A stretch of DNA of 5,155 nucleotides from JAUXIQ01 sp030620925 [NCBI: Nitrospinota bacterium] (GTDB lineage Bacteria; JAUXIQ01): contig JAUXIQ010000174.1 in NCBI GenBank assembly GCA_030620925.1, positions 1-5,155 of the forward strand. The letters run 5' to 3'. Position numbers and translations under genes: made by a program. A model generated the notes under the pieces. That model made no database searches, was not told the origin of the DNA, and was given only the letters and a program-made list of their open reading frames with translations. The first letter of the stretch is position 1; every line of letters begins with the position of its first letter. Shown one piece after another: positions 1 through 5,155 of this stretch.

Positions 1-581
1 CGGTAACCACCCTCCGGCCGGAGGAAGCGCTGACCAAAATCGGCTCCTGCGGCAAGCCTTTCTTCCACATGGACGTCAAGATAGTGGACGACGCGGGCAA
101 TGAGCTTCCTCCCGGCGAGCAGGGTGAGCTCATCACCAAGGGTGAGAGCGTCATGAAGGGATATTGGAACCTGCCGGAAGCTTCCGCTGAGACCATCAAG
201 GACGGCTGGCTGCACACCGGGGACATCGCCAAAATGGACGAAGAGGGCTACTTCTACATAACCGACCGCAAGAAAGACATGATTATCAGCGGGGGCGAGA
301 ACGTCTACCCGGCGGAAGTGGAGAGCGTCCTCTATTCCCACCCCGACGTGCTGGAAGTGGCCGTGGTGGGCATGCCCAACGATGAATGGGGGGAATCGCC
401 CATGGCCATAATAGTCCCCAAAGAGGGCCAGAAGCTGACTGAGCAGGAGATAATAGATTTCTGCAACGGCAAGCTGGCCCGATACAAGATGCCCAAGGCC
501 GCAGTCTTCACCGATACACTCCCCCGCAACCCCACCGGCAAGGTACTTAAATGGAAGCTCAGGGAGGAGTTTGTCAAGTAG
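1..581 (+). CDS. Acyl-CoA synthetase (AMP-forming), C-terminal part; 5' end outside window
   Basis: Only the last 192 residues are visible; the reading frame is open from base 3 to a TAG stop at 579-581. The family activates a carboxylic acid with ATP to an acyl-adenylate and then transfers it to CoA, in the cytoplasm. Motifs seen: GELITKGESVMKGYW (strand A5/A6 region); W-LHTGD (TGD at 216-224, the Asp that contacts the AMP ribose); the hinge YITDRKKDMI followed by GGENVYPAEVE (A8), typical of acyl-CoA synthetases; a C-terminal mobile domain; and NPTGK with the catalytic Lys at 540-542 (A10), 13 residues from the end. The in-frame ATG at 69 is internal, not the start, because family motifs continue upstream of it. 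The ATP-binding P-loop and the substrate pocket lie outside the window, so chain length and substrate cannot be told. A medium- or long-chain fatty acid CoA ligase is likely, but an aryl-acid ligase is possible. The gene converges with the efflux operon and ends at a shared terminator. The family call is firm; the substrate is unknown. Confidence 0.93.
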   Translation, partial: VTTLRPEEALTKIGSCGKPFFHMDVKIVDDAGNELPPGEQGELITKGESVMKGYWNLPEASAETIKDGWLHTGDIAKMDEEGYFYITDRKKDMIISGGENVYPAEVESVLYSHPDVLEVAVVGMPNDEWGESPMAIIVPKEGQKLTEQEIIDFCNGKLARYKMPKAAVFTDTLPRNPTGKVLKWKLREEFVK

Positions 582-640
582 ACACTCGATCCGGAGTGAA
601 TCGACCCGCTACGTCGAGAAGTTGAGCTGCGGTAAACATA

Positions 641-676
641 AAAAGAGGGAACCTTTCAAAATAGGTTCCCTCTTTT
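641..676. terminator. Bidirectional intrinsic terminator between convergent genes
   Basis: A perfect 14-bp inverted repeat: AAAAGAGGGAACCT (641-654) pairs with AGGTTCCCTCTTTT (663-676), with an 8-base loop (655-662). The right arm ends in TTTT for plus-strand transcripts and the left arm reads as TTTT on the minus strand, so the hairpin can stop both the acyl-CoA synthetase mRNA (stop codon at 581) and the RND operon mRNA (stop codon at 680-682). The T-tracts form the base of the stem rather than a separate tail, and they are short (4 T, followed by A in both directions). The hairpin lies 3 bases from the permease stop codon and about 59 bases after the synthetase stop codon. Rho independence is inferred. 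Confidence 0.88.
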
Positions 677-679
677 ACA

Positions 680-3600
680 TTATGCTCTTGCTTCTCTGCG
701 GGCGCGGCGCTTGAGGAGGAGGCCTTCGATGCTGGTGTAGAGGGTGGGGACGAAGAAGAGGGTGAACAGGCTGCCCACCAGGAGGCCGCCCAGGACGACG
801 CGGGCAAGCGGCGACCACATCACCGCACCTTCCCCCAGACCCAGGGACATGGGCAGGAGGGCCAGTGAGGTGGTGAAAGAGGTTATCAGGATGGGCCTCA
901 GTCGTCTGCTTGCTCCGGTAATGACGGCTTCTTCCAGGCTCATGCCGCTCTTTCTCAACCGATTGATATAGTCCACCATCACTATGCCGTTGTTCACCAC
1001 TATGCCCCCCAGCATGATCACACCCATGTAGGTGGGGACGCTGAAGTTGGTGTGAGTCAGGAAGAGAATCAGCACCACACCGATTATGGCGAAAGGTATG
1101 GAGAGCATTATCACAAAGGGATTGATGAGCGATTCAAACAGGGAAGCCATGACCATATAAACCAGCATTACCGCAAGTACAGCGGCTAGCAACAGGTACC
1201 TGTTCGCTTTCTTCTGCTCCTCGCGTTCTCCGGCGAACTTGAGCGAAACCCCTTTGGGCACTTCGATCTTGGATACCTTACCTTCTATTTCGGTCATCAC
1301 CCCTCCGAAGTCGCGGTCGCCGGAGAGGCCCGCCTGCACGGTAATTACCCGCTGCTGCCCCCTTCTGTTAATCTCCACCGGCCCCAGGTCCGGCTTATAG
1401 GTAGCCATATTCCTCAGTGCCACCCTCTTTCCCGAAGGTGTGGTGAGGAAGATGTGCCCCAGGTCTTCGGTTCGCTGACGATCCTCTTCCCTCAATCGCA
1501 CCAGAATATCGTATTCGTTGCCGCCTTCTCGGTAGCGGGTTGCAACCGTACCTTCAACGGAAGTTTTTACCGCGTTTACAATCTGGCTGGCGTTGAACCC
1601 CATGCTGCCCGCTTTCGTCCGGTCGATGTAAATTTTCATCTCGGGGCGGTTGTTATCTATGTTCAGACGGGCGAACGCAACGTCGTCCACCTTCTGGATG
1701 GTTCCTATTAGCTTATTCGCCAGCTTCTCACTTTCTTTAAGATCGTATCCGATGACGTCTATTTCCACCCGCTGTTGGCGGCCCCTGCCCAGCATGCGGC
1801 TCACGTCTGAAGGGCGCTCTATGAGGCGGATTTTCGCATCGGGTATCAGGCTGAACTTTCTCCTCAGCGTGTCCATGACCTGTTTCAAAGGGCGCTCCCT
1901 TTCAGAGCGACCGGCCAGTTTAATCCACAGGAAGCCGGAGTGGGTTCCCCCTCCACCCATCCACATCAGGCCGGAGCGGGCGAAGAGCGCCCTCACCTCG
2001 GGAACGTTTTCTACAATTGTCTCTTCCATGGTGTTGAGGACACTGTCGGTGATACCAATGCGCGTGCCGACGGGCATCTCCACGAATGAATACATCATCC
2101 CTTCGTCCACCGAGGGCAGCAGCTCGGTCCCTATACGCGGTATGAAGGTTTTGGTTACGCCTATAAGGATGGCCACCGAAACGATGATGACCAGCAGTTT
2201 GTTTCCCAGTGCGCGGTTGAGGAATTTTTTGTAAACCTCCTCAACGGGGAGGAACCATTCCTGCCGGCCGCCGGTCTTTCTCTTCTTGAACCTGGAGGCG
2301 AGCATGGGGATGAGGGTGAGGGCCACGAAAAGAGAAGCCAGCAGCGAAAAAGCTATGGTGAGAGCGAACTCAGTGAACACTATTCCCACCATCCCTTTCA
2401 CGAATATTATGGGCACAAACACGCACAGGGTGGTGAGGGTGGAGGCGACAATGGCCATGCCCACTTCGTTGCTTCCTTTTATGCTGGCTTCCCGGGCGTT
2501 CTCCTCGGTCTTCCTGTGTCGGAAGATATTCTCCAACACAACCACCGAGTTGTCCACCAGCATACCTATGCCCAGCGCCAGTCCGCCCAGGGACATCCAG
2601 TTGAGGCTTATTTCCTTGTTATAGAGCAGAATGAAGGTGGCCAGAATGGCGATGGGAATATTGACGGCGATGATCAGAGTGCTTCCTATATCGAAAAGAA
2701 AAATAAATATTATTACTACGGCGATAAGCCCTCCCAGGAGGGCGGTCTGCTTAACCTGACTGATGGACTTGGTTATAAAATCCGCCCGGTTGAACATCAC
2801 GTCGAGCACCATTCCCTGGCCCAGGTCTTTCCTTATCGCGGGTAAACCGGCCAGCACCTGCTCGGCTACCTGGACGGTGTTCCCTCCCGACTGCTTGCGG
2901 ATGGCAAGGATCACGCCCTGCCCGCGGTTGACTCGGGTGCGGGTGCGGGTGTCTTTATATGCGTCTTTAACCGTGGCCACGTCCTTCAGATAGACTCGTT
3001 TGCCGTGGTTGGAGCGCAGGACGATACCCTCTAACTCTTTTATGTTGTTGAACTCGCCCATGGGGCGAACGATGTAGTCCGTGCGTCCCGCCTCCAGGTG
3101 CCCACCGGCAAGGGATAGGTTCTCCTGGCTCAACGTCCTGACCACGTCATCTACAGAAAGCCCCGCCGCTTCCAGACGGACGCGCTCCAGCTCCACGTGA
3201 ATTTCCCTCTGCAGGCCGCCCCATATATCCACCGCCGCCACTCCTTCGACCTGCTCCAACTGGTAGCGCACCTGGTTGTCGGCGATCTCCCGTAAAAAGA
3301 CGGGGTTCTGAGGACCGGTGAGAGACATATAAAGGATGGGTTGATCACCGGGGTCGAACTTACGAAGGAAGGGCTCCTCCGCGCCTTCAGGGAGGAAACG
3401 CTTTGCCTGTCCTATCTTATCCCGCACGTCGTTGGCGGCCTGGTCGATATCGGTGCCCCAGGCGAAGTCTACGGTAACAGTCGAGATGTCCTCGCTGGAT
3501 TTGGAGCGGACCTCTTTAACGTTGGAGATGGTGCTGACCGCCTTTTCTATAGGCTCGGTGATCAGCTTTTCTATCTCTGCCGGGGCGGCGCCTTTGTACA

Positions 3601-3748
3601 TCGTGTTGATGCTGACTGCAGGGAAGGTTATATCGGGAAGCTGGTCAATGGCCAGACGGGTATAGGAGATATACCCCATGATCACCACTGCGATGAAGAA
3701 CATGAGGGTGGTGATGGGGCGTTTAACAGCCCCGCTGGACAGGCTCAT
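680..3748 (-). CDS. RND efflux transporter permease (HAE1/AcrB family)
   Basis: A complete 1022-residue inner-membrane proton/drug antiporter subunit, presumably a homotrimer that exports hydrophobic compounds through a tripartite complex. The length matches the family (AcrB is about 1050). TM1 is at ~11-29; porter domain I follows, with KFDPGDQPIL at 130-139. TM2-TM6 span ~335-484, with TM4 carrying GMLVDNSVVVLENI at 395-408. TM7 is at ~517-533; porter domain II follows, with a Gly-rich switch-loop-like stretch at ~593-605. TM8-TM12 span ~849-1006, with GIVVNNGIV at 915-923 in TM10 and RRLRPILIT at 948-956 in TM11. By hand alignment to AcrB, D407 is kept (D399), as are R971 (R949) and T978 (T956), but D408 is Asn400 and K940 is Asn919. 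There is no frameshift or internal stop. The start ATG (3748-3746) overlaps the adaptor stop codon as ATGA and is preceded by an AAGGG 6 bases upstream (3755-3759). The last residues are Arg-rich (KRRARREARA), a cytoplasmic tail. The substrate cannot be predicted. It is more like single-gene HAE pumps (SwrC/AcrB-like) than the heavy-metal CusA/CzcA class, whose metal-site Met/acidic signatures I do not see. Confidence 0.96.
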   Translation of the reverse strand: MSLSSGAVKRPITTLMFFIAVVIMGYISYTRLAIDQLPDITFPAVSINTMYKGAAPAEIEKLITEPIEKAVSTISNVKEVRSKSSEDISTVTVDFAWGTDIDQAANDVRDKIGQAKRFLPEGAEEPFLRKFDPGDQPILYMSLTGPQNPVFLREIADNQVRYQLEQVEGVAAVDIWGGLQREIHVELERVRLEAAGLSVDDVVRTLSQENLSLAGGHLEAGRTDYIVRPMGEFNNIKELEGIVLRSNHGKRVYLKDVATVKDAYKDTRTRTRVNRGQGVILAIRKQSGGNTVQVAEQVLAGLPAIRKDLGQGMVLDVMFNRADFITKSISQVKQTALLGGLIAVVIIFIFLFDIGSTLIIAVNIPIAILATFILLYNKEISLNWMSLGGLALGIGMLVDNSVVVLENIFRHRKTEENAREASIKGSNEVGMAIVASTLTTLCVFVPIIFVKGMVGIVFTEFALTIAFSLLASLFVALTLIPMLASRFKKRKTGGRQEWFLPVEEVYKKFLNRALGNKLLVIIVSVAILIGVTKTFIPRIGTELLPSVDEGMMYSFVEMPVGTRIGITDSVLNTMEETIVENVPEVRALFARSGLMWMGGGGTHSGFLWIKLAGRSERERPLKQVMDTLRRKFSLIPDAKIRLIERPSDVSRMLGRGRQQRVEIDVIGYDLKESEKLANKLIGTIQKVDDVAFARLNIDNNRPEMKIYIDRTKAGSMGFNASQIVNAVKTSVEGTVATRYREGGNEYDILVRLREEDRQRTEDLGHIFLTTPSGKRVALRNMATYKPDLGPVEINRRGQQRVITVQAGLSGDRDFGGVMTEIEGKVSKIEVPKGVSLKFAGEREEQKKANRYLLLAAVLAVMLVYMVMASLFESLINPFVIMLSIPFAIIGVVLILFLTHTNFSVPTYMGVIMLGGIVVNNGIVMVDYINRLRKSGMSLEEAVITGASRRLRPILITSFTTSLALLPMSLGLGEGAVMWSPLARVVLGGLLVGSLFTLFFVPTLYTSIEGLLLKRRARREARA
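2934..2951. repeat. Three tandem copies of the hexamer CGGGTG within the permease gene
   Basis: Three perfect adjacent copies (2934-2939, 2940-2945, 2946-2951) encode a Thr-Arg-Thr-Arg-Thr-Arg run (residues 267-272) in porter domain I of the permease. Because the unit is six bases, any slippage stays in frame. It is probably just local coding repetition; no regulatory role is indicated. Confidence 0.6.
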
Positions 3749-5031
3749 TTCCTTCCCTTTCCGCTGACTACTTTAATCGGAGAGTTATCTCTAAGCTTAC
3801 CCATACCCACGACGATGACCTCTTCACCCTCGTCGAGGTTTTCCACTACCTCTACCCGGTCTTCGCCCTTCATACCTATTGTCACGCTTCGTTTCAGCGC
3901 TTTTCCGTTCTGGTGCACGAACAGATAGTCCTGGCCGTTGTTTGATAGGAGGGCGTAAATGGGCACCAGGATGGTGTCTTCCCGTCTGTCCACTACCATT
4001 TCAACCCTGGCGAACATTCCCGGTTTTAGTTTGAGCTGTTTGTTGGGGACCAGGATTTCCACCTCCGCCGTCCTGCTCTCGCGATCGACGACGGGGCTTA
4101 TCTTTTTCACTCTGCCCGTGAATACTTCTCCAGGGTATGCATCCACGGCTATCTTTGCGCTGCGGCCCGAGCTGATATGGGGTATATCTTTTTCCGATAC
4201 GTTAACCAGAACCTTAACGCTATCCATGTCCACAATGCCCAAAATGCCGGTAGAGACGTGCACGAAAGCCCCCTCGTCCACCATCCGCTCGCTGATTATC
4301 CCTTCTATTGGTGCGGTGATTCTGGATTCGGCCAGTTTTATCTCCGCCATTCGAAGGTTCGCCTCCGCCTGGTGTAGCTGGGCCAGAGAAGCCTGGCGGT
4401 CCTCCGTCCGGTATCCTTCCTCGCCCATTTTCAGTTTTTCTTTTGCGGAGTTGAGAAGTGTCTCGGCGGATGTCAGCCTGAGTTTGGCATCATCGAGTTG
4501 CTGGGCCGAAAAGAACTTCTTTTCGTAAAGTTCCTCGGCCCTTTTCAGGGTGAGCTCGGCGTTTTTGAATTCGGCTTCCGCCTTCAGAACCCCGTCCCTG
4601 GTCTGTTCCAGCTCCTGTGGGCGAAGCCCTGCCTCCATCTGTGCCCACCGTGCCCGGGCAACTTCCAGGGAGGCTTTAGCTTCCGCTACTCTGGCCTTCA
4701 ATGTATCGTCTTCCACTTTGGCCAGGAATTGGCCTCGCTTCACCCTGTCACCACTATCCACAGGCAGCTCGATAACTCTGCCCTCGACCTTGGAGTAGAC
4801 TTTGACCTCGTTTTTCGCCGCCACGTCGCCGGTGGCGATTATGGTAAGCTCGAGGTCTCCCCTCTGGGCCTTGACCACTACCACCGGCGTGGCCTGATTG
4901 GCGAAAGAGGGGCGTTTAATCGCTTTAGCCTCATCTTTCTTGTTGATACGACCACTGACTACTAATCCGATAAAGGCCAGCGCCACCACTATCACCACTA
5001 TTTTTATTCTTTTATTCATGCCGTTACCCAT
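3745..5031 (-). CDS. RND efflux periplasmic adaptor (membrane fusion protein, HlyD/AcrA-like)
   Basis: A 428-residue periplasmic adaptor that should bridge the permease to an outer-membrane channel. The N-terminus is a short basic start plus a hydrophobic anchor (~9-26, IVVIVVALAF). The protein contains no Cys, so it is not a lipoprotein like AcrA but is held by an uncleaved helix or processed by signal peptidase I. Domains: first half of the lipoyl/barrel-sandwich domain ~75-107 (KVEGRVIELPVDSGDRVKRGQ); a long alpha-helical coiled-coil hairpin ~108-236; second lipoyl half ~237-268 (ITAPIEGIIS); beta-barrel ~270-346 (with LKLKPGMFARVEM at 333-345); membrane-proximal domain ~350-425. The hairpin carries R164-x3-L168-x6-S175, the RLS signature of TolC-docking adaptors. 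It is about 130 residues long and has AGLRPQEL and GYRTEDRQ turns that resemble HlyD/YbhG-type adaptors. Start: ATG at 5031-5029 has a weak AAGAGA site 7 bases upstream (5039-5044). The in-frame ATG at 5019-5017 (Met5) is an alternative preceded by GGGTAACGG; I prefer the first, not strongly. It is the first gene of the operon and overlaps the permease start by 4 bases. Confidence 0.94.
   Translation of the reverse strand: MGNGMNKRIKIVVIVVALAFIGLVVSGRINKKDEAKAIKRPSFANQATPVVVVKAQRGDLELTIIATGDVAAKNEVKVYSKVEGRVIELPVDSGDRVKRGQFLAKVEDDTLKARVAEAKASLEVARARWAQMEAGLRPQELEQTRDGVLKAEAEFKNAELTLKRAEELYEKKFFSAQQLDDAKLRLTSAETLLNSAKEKLKMGEEGYRTEDRQASLAQLHQAEANLRMAEIKLAESRITAPIEGIISERMVDEGAFVHVSTGILGIVDMDSVKVLVNVSEKDIPHISSGRSAKIAVDAYPGEVFTGRVKKISPVVDRESRTAEVEILVPNKQLKLKPGMFARVEMVVDRREDTILVPIYALLSNNGQDYLFVHQNGKALKRSVTIGMKGEDRVEVVENLDEGEEVIVVGMGKLRDNSPIKVVSGKGRK
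3751..3759 (-). promoter_or_regulatory. Ribosome binding site of the permease, inside the end of the adaptor gene
   Basis: On the minus strand the bases just before the permease ATG read AAGGGAAGG-AA-ATG. AAGGG (3755-3759) sits 6 bases from the start codon, a normal spacing. The same bases encode the final Gly-Arg-Lys residues of the adaptor, and the adaptor TGA overlaps the ATG, so the site fixes this start and suggests translational coupling of the two subunits. Confidence 0.7.
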
Positions 5032-5071
5032 GTTAAAGTCTCTTAATTATATAGACGTATTCAGTAGAAAA

Positions 5072-5099
5072 ACTATACCACTTTGCCGCATTTTGTAAA
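5072..5099 (-). promoter_or_regulatory. Sigma-70-like promoter of the efflux operon
   Basis: On the minus strand TTTACA (5099-5094, 5 of 6 to the -35 consensus) is followed after 16 bases by TATAGT (5077-5072, 5 of 6 to the -10 consensus), with TGG directly before it as an extended -10. The start point would be near 5065, giving a leader of about 34 bases to the adaptor ATG. The match is good and lies where a promoter is needed, but it is in AT-rich DNA and has not been scored computationally. No clear operator palindrome overlaps it. Confidence 0.6.
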
Positions 5100-5121
5100 G
5101 CTGTTTCTATAACCATATAAG
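5093..5121 (+). promoter_or_regulatory. Possible divergent promoter reading out of the right edge
   Basis: On the plus strand TTGTAA (5093-5098, 4 of 6) is followed after 17 bases by TATAAG (5116-5121, 5 of 6). Its -35 box overlaps the -35 box of the operon promoter on the other strand. Downstream, GGAG (5128-5131) precedes TTG (5140-5142) and ATG (5143-5145), but only 13 bases from that ATG to the window end can be read. A divergent regulator gene would fit this layout, but such matches are common by chance in AT-rich DNA. Confidence 0.2.
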
Positions 5122-5155
5122 GACTTTGGAGCATTGCGATTGATGAATACTGCGA

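Noticed and set aside
586-604. Short inverted repeat TCGAT / ATCGA after the acyl-CoA synthetase stop codon
   Set aside because: The stem is only 5 bp with a 9-base loop and no T-tract; the 641-676 hairpin is a far better terminator.
574-807. A minus-strand open frame across the terminator and permease end
   Set aside because: It overlaps the hairpin and the permease C-terminal codons in another frame, and its Ser/Ala-rich translation looks like a shadow of coding sequence.
1650-2234. A long open frame (194 codons) on the plus strand opposite the permease
   Set aside because: It lies wholly inside the intact permease gene in an antisense frame, is rich in Ser, Arg and Met, and shows no recognisable domain. 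The same holds for 3341-3928 and 3959-4528.
680-3748. Heavy-metal (CusA/CzcA) type RND permease
   Set aside because: The overall sequence pattern follows the HAE drug-efflux branch, and I do not see the metal-site signatures of the heavy-metal class.
5081-5100. Imperfect CTTT...AAAG symmetry between the operon -10 and -35 boxes as a repressor operator
   Set aside because: Only 4 bp plus one isolated pair match, too weak to support a binding site.
5057-5150. Seven-base inverted pair GTATTCA (5057-5063) and TGAATAC (5144-5150) flanking the promoter region
   Set aside because: Seven bases over a 94-base span in AT-rich DNA is expected by chance, and neither arm is part of a longer palindrome.
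1-5155. CRISPR arrays, insertion sequences, tRNA or rRNA genes
   Set aside because: No spaced direct repeats, no transposase-like frame, no terminal inverted repeats and no tRNA-like sequence were seen; almost all bases are in three ordinary protein genes.

Overview
The window is an ordinary chromosomal segment from a bacterium, most likely one with two membranes. It holds a two-gene RND (resistance-nodulation-division) efflux operon on the minus strand. The 3' end of an acyl-CoA synthetase gene on the plus strand converges on it. The diderm inference rests on the RND permease and on an adaptor that carries the RLS signature used by TolC-docking proteins. Base composition looks moderately GC-rich in the genes and clearly AT-rich in the last ~125 bp. 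The permease sequence style (VDNS in TM4, VVNNGIV in TM10) recalls environmental, often anaerobic, lineages such as Desulfobacterota or Clostridia-related groups, but I cannot assign a taxon from sequence reading alone.

Layout, left to right. Positions 1-581 (+) encode the C-terminal 192 residues of a class I adenylate-forming enzyme, an acyl-CoA synthetase; its 5' part lies outside the window. Positions 582-679 are a short convergent intergenic region with a perfect 14-bp hairpin (641-676), A-rich on one side and T-rich on the other, which should terminate transcription from both directions. Positions 680-3748 (-) encode a complete 1022-residue RND permease of the HAE1/AcrB type. Positions 3745-5031 (-) encode its membrane fusion (adaptor) protein, 428 residues, whose stop codon overlaps the permease start (ATGA). 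Positions 5032-5155 are AT-rich and contain a good sigma-70-like promoter reading into the operon.

How they work together: the adaptor and the permease are transcribed from the 5072-5099 promoter and are probably translationally coupled. They should form the inner-membrane and periplasmic parts of a tripartite proton-driven exporter. No outer-membrane channel gene and no regulator gene are visible here, so either would have to lie beyond the right edge or elsewhere in the genome. The acyl-CoA synthetase is a convergent neighbour, and nothing in the sequence links it functionally to the pump.

I looked for an unusual system and did not find one. The points most worth checking are the altered proton-relay residues of the permease, the long HlyD/YbhG-like hairpin in the RND adaptor, and what lies just past the right edge.
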